Of a DNA stretch of 5,599 nt, positions 1 to 5,410 are shown in pieces. The notes under the pieces were generated by a model. The model was given only the letters and a program-made list of their open reading frames with translations. It searched no databases and was not told where the DNA came from. Both the position numbers and the translations under genes were made by a program. The DNA is from Bin55 sp964511425 (GTDB lineage Bacteria > Pseudomonadota > Gammaproteobacteria > Pseudomonadales > Azotimanducaceae), in the NCBI GenBank assembly GCA_964511425.1, contig CAZEFI010000082.1, positions 1 to 5,599 of the forward strand. Direction: 5' to 3'. How positions within the stretch are numbered: the first letter of the stretch is position 1; every line of letters starts with the position of its first letter.

Positions 1-4
1 GATC

Positions 5-1990
5 TCAAACTTGAGGAACTGGATGTTTGATCTTCGCAACGCGAATCTTCATCTTCTTACTCGGTGATAGATTAGAAAACGGATTGATCCGCAACTTATA
101 GTTTGCAGGAGACAGCTCTAAGTCAAAGTGATACGCGATAAAGAGCAGGTTGACGATGCACTGCAACTCAAGGTATCGATGTCCCATGCAATGGTGCGTG
201 CCTAGTCCGTAAGGAACGTAAACTCCAGTTGGCAATTGTTCTTCGCGTTCTGGTAGAAACCGATCGATGTCGAATTCTAGCGGATTAGTGAAGAATTCCT
301 CCATGTAATGTGTGCCCGTATGTCCGACCATCACGAGTGTGTGTGGCTCTAGTTCTACTCCAGCGACCACGCAGCGATTCATCACAGTTCGAAGTTGCAC
401 GGGAATCACGGGATAGAGACGTTCTGATTCGAGAAAGGCACGCCTTGTAACATCAATCTTATCGCCATCAAATTCTTCAGGGGCTGGCTGCCGACCGTTC
501 CCGAACAGAGCTTCACCCTCTGCAGCCACTTGTGCGTACACGTCAGGGTGCTTGAGCAAGTTGTACAACGTGAACGCCAAGGCATTTCCAATATAGAGAC
601 TTGCAACCAGAGCAGCGGCGAAGGGAAACGATAAATCCGTCTCCGGCATAAACTGTGGGTCTTGGCGGTGGAGTTCCAAGTATGCATCCGCCGGCTCTTG
701 AGTTTTTCCTTCTCGAAGAACCGGTGTGTGCGCTGCTTTAATCGAATTGATGAGTTCTGTGACAAGTTTTTCTGCACGTTTCATTCTCGGCGTTCTGAGT
801 GTCCATTGGGGTAGTGCTTTTTGTACGTGTACAGTTAGCGCACGATCTTTGTACGCTAATAGTTCATCAATGTAGTGTGCGCAGTCTACACTGACGAGTA
901 AATTGGAGACTTGACTGCTCACATGGTTGCAACACTTTGTTGCCGCGACAAACACGTCGTTTGCCTTCCACGTACCTAATGACTTCCGATTCCAATGGAA
1001 TAAATCCGGAAGCATCTGCACTAAAGCATTGCGAGAATATGCTCTACTTGTGGCTTTTCTTAGGCGATAGTGTTCTGCACCGTCCATCCCGGGCATGACT
1101 CGTGCTGCTCCGAACACCGCTGCAAAGTCACTGATATAGTCTCTCGTTCGTAGATAGAGTCGTCCGTATTTGTTGACCCATCTGTTGACTTCTGGCCCCG
1201 TTATCAACACGGCTCGAGATTTTCCAATTTTTAGAGGAGATTGGATCACCGGTCCGAACTTCTTGTGCACGCTGCATAACGCACGAGGAAGATTCCCATC
1301 ATAAAATTCCTTCACGCGCGCAAAGTCACGCCATGTTACCTTTGGTAGTGCCGCCATTCCTATTTTCGCTCGAGGTCTTGGTAGAAGCGACGTCTGTTGA
1401 ATGGAACTGGCTATGGACTGACCAATCAAGTCGGCTTGTGCGAGGAATTCGATCCGCTCCAACTTTTCTAGGTAGTCTTCCTCCATAAGTAGCAATTTCA
1501 TGAATTGGCAACTGTGCAGCAACGAAATCAAAAGCACATCTCGAGGAGATGGAATTTCTTCGTTTAAGACAACGTTCAAAATTCTTGACTTCGCTTCTTG
1601 AAGGTTAGTGCCTTCCGAACTCGTATAGGACTGTGTCCGCGATACAGAACTAGAGAGTTCCCAAAAGCCTCCCGTTTCATACTGAAGAATGTCATTCTCA
1701 ACAAGTCTCTGCAGTACTTCGTCAACGACTTTTTCCGTACGACTAGTGCTCTTTTCAATCCAGTATTGAGTATTGAATTCTCGTTCTTCACCAGCGATTT
1801 CACTAAGAAGCTCGTCGAGTATGGGGTCGCCTGTAGGTGTCGAATCAATTACTCGCAGTTTTTCCAAATCGGTATCAATGCGATAGGCTAACGCTAGGTC
1901 AGCGATAACTGATCCGGCTACCACGCACGCGAAATCCCAACTATCGGATAGTTCGATGAATCCACTCTGTTCATCGAGCACCAGCAGCAT
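5..1990 (-). CDS. GPP34 (GOLPH3-like) domain fused to cytochrome P450, copy 1
   Basis: Two-domain protein of 661 residues counted from ATG 1990. Residues 1-200 look like GPP34: an early Trp (W18), a D-L-A-L helix, the hallmark PTGD-PILDE (residues 52-60), W77-I-E, and P-R-D before a leucine-rich helix (149-165). GOLPH3 proteins bind membrane phosphoinositide; the lipid bound by bacterial members is not known to me. After a Pro/Arg linker (201-220), residues 220-655 form a P450: C-helix H307-Y-R-L-R311, I-helix around 455-480, ExxR (E521-R524), D-I-D-R-F (574-578), and heme loop Y594-G-L-G-T-H-H-C601-M-G, with C601 the predicted heme thiolate. The usual acid-Thr pair of the I-helix is absent (L465-Y466), and Tyr replaces Phe in the heme loop. 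There is no transmembrane anchor. The protein is a paralogue of the gene at 3129-5114. Similarity to that paralogue continues upstream of this ATG (E-E-L precedes both), so translation may start at ATT 2011-2009. The domain calls are secure; substrate and reaction are unknown. Confidence 0.93.
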   Translation of the reverse strand: MLLVLDEQSGFIELSDSWDFACVVAGSVIADLALAYRIDTDLEKLRVIDSTPTGDPILDELLSEIAGEEREFNTQYWIEKSTSRTEKVVDEVLQRLVENDILQYETGGFWELSSSVSRTQSYTSSEGTNLQEAKSRILNVVLNEEIPSPRDVLLISLLHSCQFMKLLLMEEDYLEKLERIEFLAQADLIGQSIASSIQQTSLLPRPRAKIGMAALPKVTWRDFARVKEFYDGNLPRALCSVHKKFGPVIQSPLKIGKSRAVLITGPEVNRWVNKYGRLYLRTRDYISDFAAVFGAARVMPGMDGAEHYRLRKATSRAYSRNALVQMLPDLFHWNRKSLGTWKANDVFVAATKCCNHVSSQVSNLLVSVDCAHYIDELLAYKDRALTVHVQKALPQWTLRTPRMKRAEKLVTELINSIKAAHTPVLREGKTQEPADAYLELHRQDPQFMPETDLSFPFAAALVASLYIGNALAFTLYNLLKHPDVYAQVAAEGEALFGNGRQPAPEEFDGDKIDVTRRAFLESERLYPVIPVQLRTVMNRCVVAGVELEPHTLVMVGHTGTHYMEEFFTNPLEFDIDRFLPEREEQLPTGVYVPYGLGTHHCMGHRYLELQCIVNLLFIAYHFDLELSPANYKLRINPFSNLSPSKKMKIRVAKIKHPVPQV

Positions 1991-2019
1991 TAGTTCTTCT
2001 GTTAATCTAATGGTGTCTT

Positions 2020-2024
2020 CCTCC
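2020..2024 (-). promoter_or_regulatory. Ribosome binding site GGAGG pointing to an upstream AUU start
   Basis: On the minus strand GGAGG stands 8 bases before an in-frame ATT (2011-2009), but 29 bases before the first ATG (1990), which has only a weak AGAAG nearby. Starting at ATT adds seven residues (M-R-L-T-E-E-L). That gives the N-terminus usual for bacterial GPP34 proteins, in which a short M-x-x-x-E-(E/D)-L stretch precedes a run of leucines. The frame closes upstream at TGA 2029-2027. AUU is a rare start codon, known from infC, so this site decides the start call but does not prove it. Confidence 0.5.
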
Positions 2025-2059
2025 GATCAACCATTACATTGCCGACAATATGCGGAAAC

Positions 2060-2069
2060 TTGTGCACAA
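2060..2069. repeat. Palindrome TTGTGCACAA, possible operator
   Basis: This perfect 10-base palindrome sits about 50 bases upstream of the probable translation start of GPP34-P450 copy 1, in the zone where its promoter should lie. It could be a dimeric regulator site. A 10-base palindrome can also arise by chance. Confidence 0.3.
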
Positions 2070-2140
2070 CTAGGTAGCGGATCGTGAGCCGTCCGCGACA
2101 TTGTAGACCCACTGTTCTCCAACGAACTCTGTTTACCGCA

Positions 2141-2154
2141 TGATTGGACAATCA
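2141..2154. repeat. Inverted repeat TGATTG-GA-CAATCA, possible operator
   Basis: This is a perfect 6+6 base dyad with a 2-base centre, in the gap between sodC and the downstream GPP34-P450 gene. Its size and compact symmetry fit a dimeric regulator site. It lies about 130 bases upstream of the start of copy 1, which is far for a classical repressor site. Function is inferred from symmetry alone. Confidence 0.3.
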
Positions 2155-2188
2155 GCTTCATCGTCCCATACCCAGCTACAAATGCTAT

Positions 2189-2213
2189 CTCAAAATAGTG
2201 AAAAACTACTGAG
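2189..2213 (-). terminator. Weak hairpin downstream of sodC
   Basis: Past the sodC stop the minus strand can fold as CTCA-g-TAGT-ttttc-ACTA-ttt-TGAG, two 4-bp stems separated by an asymmetric internal loop. There is no clean U-tract after the stem, so it is at best a poor intrinsic terminator. It is listed because it is the only fold I see between the two genes near the sodC end. Confidence 0.2.
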
Positions 2214-2234
2214 TTGGATTAAACCAGCAGAACT

Positions 2235-2885
2235 CTAATACTCATCATGGACTTCGAATATTCCACAAGCAAGACGCGCTCCACCAGCACAACCCGCTTC
2301 CTCACCGCCTGGACAATACGTGTCTGGGTCAACGTGAATGATCAATGAAGCGCCATCCTCGTCAAATATTGAGAGTGGCCCTGGCGATAGTGTGATTCGG
2401 GAAGTAGTCGTTATGAGCTCACCGTTCCCCGAATCGTCGACTCTAATGTTCACCAAATCTCCGGAATGGAACGGGTGATTTCCGTCCGGATTTGAATGAC
2501 CATGTGGCCCCGGATCAAAGTGCCCTCCTGCAGACCCACAAGGATCGCATGACCCAGTTTCATGAATGTGTACAGCGTGCAGTCCCGCCTCGTCCGCAAG
2601 ACCTTCTACGCGAATGTACACATCTACAACTTTAACTCCTTCATCAGACGCACGCTCCACTAGTTCAACCGCGCCAATTTCGTGAGACAAATCTTCACAG
2701 AATGCCAAAGTCGCGCGAGCAACCATTGAAATATCCACAGTCTGCTCACTACTATCTTCCGTCCCAACAGGAGCACCAATCGAAAAAAAGATCAGCACGA
2801 GGAGAATCGAAAGCAATGGCTTTGCACTACCCGCCTCTTTCGGAGCGGAATTCTCGTGGTCGTTCGTGTTAAAAATTCCAGACAT
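2235..2885 (-). CDS. sodC: Membrane-targeted Cu/Zn superoxide dismutase
   Basis: Converts superoxide to oxygen and hydrogen peroxide. The protein has 216 residues, about 60 more than the cytosolic eukaryotic enzyme. The extra length is mainly a polar N-terminus (1-22), a hydrophobic segment (about 23-38) acting as signal peptide or anchor, and a linker. There is no lipobox cysteine. All active-site residues are present: copper ligands H106, H108, H122 and H184; zinc ligands H122, H130, H140 and D143; the channel arginine R204 in A-R-L-A-C-G; and the conserved disulfide pair C116 and C207. Four further cysteines (C63, C113, C191, C199) are unusual and could make an additional disulfide outside the cytoplasm. 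The start is well supported: AGGAGG lies 5 bases before ATG and no other Met precedes the hydrophobic segment. It lies between two GPP34-P450 genes on the same strand, with gaps over 200 bases on both sides, so it probably has its own promoter. The family call is secure; periplasmic or extracellular location is likely. Confidence 0.96.
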   Translation of the reverse strand: MSGIFNTNDHENSAPKEAGSAKPLLSILLVLIFFSIGAPVGTEDSSEQTVDISMVARATLAFCEDLSHEIGAVELVERASDEGVKVVDVYIRVEGLADEAGLHAVHIHETGSCDPCGSAGGHFDPGPHGHSNPDGNHPFHSGDLVNIRVDDSGNGELITTTSRITLSPGPLSIFDEDGASLIIHVDPDTYCPGGEEAGCAGGARLACGIFEVHDEY

Positions 2886-2890
2886 TTAAA

Positions 2891-2896
2891 CCTCCT
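2891..2896 (-). promoter_or_regulatory. Strong ribosome binding site of sodC
   Basis: A perfect AGGAGG lies 5 bases before the sodC ATG (2885). It fixes the start and contrasts with the poor initiation signals of the two flanking GPP34-P450 genes. Confidence 0.85.
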
Positions 2897-2918
2897 ATCT
2901 CGCCAAGAGTACCACTTC

Positions 2919-2926
2919 ATTTTATA
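2919..2926 (-). promoter_or_regulatory. Putative sodC promoter -10 element (TATAAAAT)
   Basis: The minus strand reads TATAAAAT about 34 bases before the sodC ATG, giving a short leader of about 25-30 bases that contains the ribosome binding site. No good TTGACA-like -35 lies 16-18 bases upstream; that position is GACCAC or CCACTG, inside the CCACTGAACT motif. This would fit a promoter needing an activator. It is inferred from position and AT content. Confidence 0.4.
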
Positions 2927-2937
2927 GGAAATTTCTT

Positions 2938-2947
2938 AGTTCAGTGG
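2938..2947 (-). repeat. CCACTGAACT motif upstream of sodC (first copy)
   Basis: This 10-mer overlaps the expected -35 position of sodC. It recurs exactly, in the same orientation, at 5271-5280 upstream of GPP34-P450 copy 2. It could be a shared regulator site, but two exact 10-mers in about 600 intergenic bases are only mildly unexpected. Confidence 0.25.
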
Positions 2948-3088
2948 TCTTCTACTCTCATGAACTAAATGCAAGCAGTCTGGTAAAAGTTGTACTAGAC
3001 TCAAACAACGGACGGTTTCTATTTCGAACATTTGCGTTCGCCGGTACTGGTGAATTTGGTGAACGATTTATCGGAGCAGTTGGAAATA

Positions 3089-3132
3089 TTAAAAGGTTTT
3101 TGGTCGTACTTTACAACGTGTACGCCTTTTAA
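3089..3132 (-). terminator. Hairpin overlapping the stop of GPP34-P450 copy 2, possible terminator
   Basis: Arms TTAAAAGG (3089-3096) and CCTTTTAA (3125-3132) pair perfectly. Inside them CGTAC (3105-3109) pairs with GTACG (3120-3124), leaving an 8-base bulge on one side. The outer arm contains the TAA stop of copy 2. On the minus strand the stem is followed by a short AT-rich stretch (TATTT), not a long U-run, so termination would be weak. The fold is symmetric enough to work on either strand. Confidence 0.35.
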
Positions 3133-5114
3133 AACTGATCGCGATGGCTAGTTACTTTGAATGCTATACTCTTGTGTAGTGCGTTCTTTGGAAACGGATC
3201 TACTTTCAACTTTTGACTGGCTTTGGGCAATTCTAAATTTAGGTAATGTGAAATCATTAGCGTATTAACAATGAGCTGTAGTTGCGCCCAATATTTTCCT
3301 AGACAGACGTGAGTTCCAATACCCCAAGGATTAAATGTACCAGATGCTCGATGCTCTTCGCGGGGCGGGGCGAAACGATCTGTGTCAAACTCTTTTGGAT
3401 TCATGAAATGTGCATCTGAATAATGCGGTGCGGAGATCGCCCAAAACGTTCGTAATCCAACGGGTAACGTGAAGCCTGCGACGCGACACTCTTTGGTGAC
3501 GTGTCGAATCTGTCCAGGAATTGTTGGATACAGCCGTAAACACTCAAGCACCAAGTTAAGTGTATTTGAAATGTGTGGCTCTTGGAAGTCGGAAGCATCT
3601 GGTTCGCGCCGATTAGCAAAAATTCTCTCTGCCTCTCCCCTTACCTGAGCTAATAGATTGGGATTCATCAACATGTGCCAAATAACAAAGCCTAGTAGCG
3701 CTCCCATATTAGCGGATGCCATGATTGGCGATGCGATTGAGAAGAATAAATCAGATGCCGGTAATAAATTCGTGTCTGTCCGATGAATCTCTAATACATG
3801 ATCGATTAGACTTTTCTGTTCACCATGTCGAGGTGCTATTTTGTGATTGTTTTGGATCATGTTGACCTTGTCGATGGATTTTCGCAACTTTCGTCTCATC
3901 GCAGATGTGCGATGCATGAAATGAGGTAAACTCCTCTGAAGTTCCGTCATGATGCATCTCTTTTCAAAGTCTAGAAGATCTTGATGCCACGTCGTATCGC
4001 CGCTCGCTAACATGACCTGAGAGACTTGTGCGGACAAGAGCAATGTAATCATCTGGGTTAATGGGTATCGCTTTCCGATTTCCCATGAACGCACACTTCG
4101 CTTCGCAACTTCTATCACATGGGGAAGTTCTGCTTCTAAAGAATTTCTCGAATAGCCATGCTTGAGTAGCTTGCGCAACCGATAGTGCTCACGTTCATCC
4201 ATGCTTGTCAGAGATTGTTGAGCTCCAAACGCGCTTTCAAAATCTCTTATGTACTCTTTGCTGCGAAAAAAGAACCGACCATTTCTATTAAGCCAATTAT
4301 TGGTTTCTGCACCGATGAGCATCACCGTACGTTGGCGAATCGTGGGAAACCAGATTTCGACGACTGGACCGTATTTTTCGTAGATTTCGTAAAAAAATAG
4401 CGGTATGTTTTTTTCTTGCATGGATTTCCGAAGTAGCTCGCGAAGCGGCATTCTTGGAATCGTCCTCTCGCTGTACTGCGTTCGTTGAGAGGTAAGTGCT
4501 ACATAACCGTTGGAAACGGCTGCTCTCAACGATTGCGCTACCAAATCGCGATCGACTAAATTTGCAATCCTTTCTTGAAATTGAGCATGTTCGTCCGATT
4601 CAAAGAGTAATTGCGTTGCATCACATGCATCTAAAAGAGCTACCAAGAGTGTGTCACGCAGGGTTGGACATTCATGGCTTTTAATGACTTCTTTGACTCG
4701 GTTGCGCGACTCTTCAGCGTAATTTACTGGTAGTTCGCCAATGTTTTGAGTCGCTTCGTTGTTGACTGCAGCGTAAAACCCTCCATCGGATTCCGTGAGA
4801 CAATTTTTCTGAACTAGACGATCAAAGATGGCGTCGCGGTAAGCATCCACTTTAACCGCGAATTTTTCAATCCAAACACCAGGTGTTTGAGTAGACTCAC
4901 CTCGTGCTCCTTCTGCGATCTCGGTCAAGAACGAATCGAGAATTGTGTCCCCAGTTAGCTTTTCATCAACTAGGTAGACCGTCTTTAGGTCGACAGTGAT
5001 TCTCCCTAGGAGGGAAAGTTCGCCGAGGATCGCGCCAGCAATCGCGCAATCGAGGTTCCAATAGTCGGCGGTGTATAGATACCCATAGTTTTCGTTGAAG
5101 AGAATGAGCGTCAA
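3129..5114 (-). CDS. GPP34 (GOLPH3-like) domain fused to cytochrome P450, copy 2
   Basis: Same architecture as the gene at 5-1990; 661 residues counted from TTG 5114. Residues 1-202 are GPP34-like: W19 before an A-I-L-G-E-L-S-L helix, L-T-G-D-T-I-L-D (53-60), W81-I-E-K, and L-R-D-T-L-L-V-A-L (152-160). Residues 220-655 are a P450: C-helix H310-Y-R-L-R314, I-helix around 462-482 with S467-A-N469-M-G471, ExxR (E524-R527), D-T-D-R-F (577-581), and heme loop W597-G-I-G-T-H-V-C604-L-G, C604 being the thiolate ligand. The N-M-G in the I-helix and the Trp in the heme loop match my memory of animal prostacyclin synthase (CYP8A1), an isomerase; the usual acid-Thr pair is missing. The frame is open upstream to 5198 without an ATG. 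The residues just before TTG (L-L-I-V-E-E-L) match a GPP34 N-terminus, so the true start is probably farther upstream, for example CTG 5171. It encodes no membrane helix and has no adjacent redox partner. Domains are certain; reaction unknown. Confidence 0.93.
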   Translation of the reverse strand: MTLILFNENYGYLYTADYWNLDCAIAGAILGELSLLGRITVDLKTVYLVDEKLTGDTILDSFLTEIAEGARGESTQTPGVWIEKFAVKVDAYRDAIFDRLVQKNCLTESDGGFYAAVNNEATQNIGELPVNYAEESRNRVKEVIKSHECPTLRDTLLVALLDACDATQLLFESDEHAQFQERIANLVDRDLVAQSLRAAVSNGYVALTSQRTQYSERTIPRMPLRELLRKSMQEKNIPLFFYEIYEKYGPVVEIWFPTIRQRTVMLIGAETNNWLNRNGRFFFRSKEYIRDFESAFGAQQSLTSMDEREHYRLRKLLKHGYSRNSLEAELPHVIEVAKRSVRSWEIGKRYPLTQMITLLLSAQVSQVMLASGDTTWHQDLLDFEKRCIMTELQRSLPHFMHRTSAMRRKLRKSIDKVNMIQNNHKIAPRHGEQKSLIDHVLEIHRTDTNLLPASDLFFSIASPIMASANMGALLGFVIWHMLMNPNLLAQVRGEAERIFANRREPDASDFQEPHISNTLNLVLECLRLYPTIPGQIRHVTKECRVAGFTLPVGLRTFWAISAPHYSDAHFMNPKEFDTDRFAPPREEHRASGTFNPWGIGTHVCLGKYWAQLQLIVNTLMISHYLNLELPKASQKLKVDPFPKNALHKSIAFKVTSHRDQF

Positions 5115-5176
5115 CTCTTCGACGATCAGTAACTCTTTAGGTGAATCTTCTATGATTTTCCCTTGGTCCAGGTCTT

Positions 5177-5180
5177 CTCC
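5177..5180 (-). promoter_or_regulatory. Candidate ribosome binding site for an upstream start of GPP34-P450 copy 2
   Basis: GGAG stands 5 bases before an in-frame CTG (5171-5169). Initiation there would add 19 residues, giving 680. TTG 5114 has no ribosome binding site at a usable distance (GAAGAG abuts it), and CTG 5129 has only a weak AAGAG. The choice among these starts is unresolved. Confidence 0.3.
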
Positions 5181-5184
5181 AATC

Positions 5185-5193
5185 TGTGGATAA
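5185..5193 (-). promoter_or_regulatory. Perfect DnaA-box 9-mer TTATCCACA
   Basis: The minus strand reads TTATCCACA, the strong DnaA box of Escherichia coli, just upstream of GPP34-P450 copy 2. I see no second box or AT-rich unwinding element, so it is not an origin. It may be a regulatory DnaA site or a chance match. Confidence 0.25.
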
Positions 5194-5271
5194 TCTCTTC
5201 AAAACAACACGACTACTGAGATGAAAGTAATTTTCACTCAGAATCTTCGCCTCGTTCAATCTCCTGTAGAA

Positions 5272-5306
5272 GTTCAGTGGGGTTAACTGTCATGACACTA
5301 CTGAAC
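5272..5306. repeat. Nested inverted repeats, possible operator
   Basis: Outer arms GTTCAGT (5272-5278) and ACTGAAC (5300-5306) are perfect complements around a 21-base centre. The centre holds GTTAAC (5282-5287) and the 10-base palindrome TGTCATGACA (5288-5297). The left arm is part of the CCACTGAACT motif also found upstream of sodC. Such stacked symmetry suggests protein binding, but nothing else supports it. Confidence 0.3.
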
Positions 5307-5410
5307 GAAATTCACCACGCGACGCGGTGGAAACGGCTGAGTCCATACTCAAAGTTGCTTGACTCAGGTGATGAATATACCATTTCTAAAACAAGATGGT
5401 TATACAGCAT

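Larger units (their letters stand above)
2012..2234. other. Intergenic region between sodC and GPP34-P450 copy 1, rich in inverted repeats
   Basis: I see no convincing gene here. It holds three dyad symmetries: TTGTGCACAA (2060-2069), a 5-bp GCGGA/TCCGC stem with a 10-base loop (2077-2096), and TGATTG-GA-CAATCA (2141-2154). It should contain the promoter of copy 1, but no -35/-10 pair stands out; TATTGT near 2047-2052 on the minus strand is a weak -10 candidate. A 32-codon plus-strand ORF (2140-2238) has no recognisable product. Confidence 0.5.
2897..3128. other. Intergenic region between GPP34-P450 copy 2 and sodC
   Basis: This stretch holds the sodC promoter zone at its left end and the stop-codon hairpin at its right. 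A plus-strand frame of 62 codons (GTG 2944 to TAA 3132) is open, with two hydrophobic patches. It lacks a good ribosome binding site (GGAAA is 11 bases off), matches no family I know, and runs against all neighbouring genes. I do not call it a gene. Confidence 0.4.

Noticed and set aside
406..777. Minus-strand 123-codon alternative frame inside the P450 half of copy 1
   Set aside because: It is the off-frame translation of the I-helix to K-helix region, whose motifs are intact in the main frame.
1576..1891. Overlapping 90-97 codon frames on both strands within GPP34-P450 copy 1
   Set aside because: They lie wholly inside a strongly supported coding region and show no domain signal; they are shadows of it.
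2140..2238. Plus-strand 32-codon ORF (M-I-G-Q-S-A-S) in the sodC to copy 1 gap
   Set aside because: Too short, no ribosome binding site, no known family, and it runs into the end of sodC.
2944..3132. Plus-strand 62-codon ORF between sodC and GPP34-P450 copy 2
   Set aside because: GTG start with no well-placed ribosome binding site, no recognisable family, opposite strand to all genes, and overlaps the sodC promoter zone.
4185..4684. Plus-strand frames opposite the C-helix and GPP34 regions of copy 2
   Set aside because: Antisense to a clear coding region, with no ribosome binding site or family match.
5..5114. Single operon of all three genes
   Set aside because: Gaps of over 200 bases, separate ribosome binding signals and a -10-like box before sodC make separate transcription units more likely, though read-through cannot be excluded.
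5185..5330. Replication origin based on the DnaA box and nearby dyads
   Set aside because: Only one DnaA box, no AT-rich unwinding element, and no dnaA, dnaN or repA nearby.
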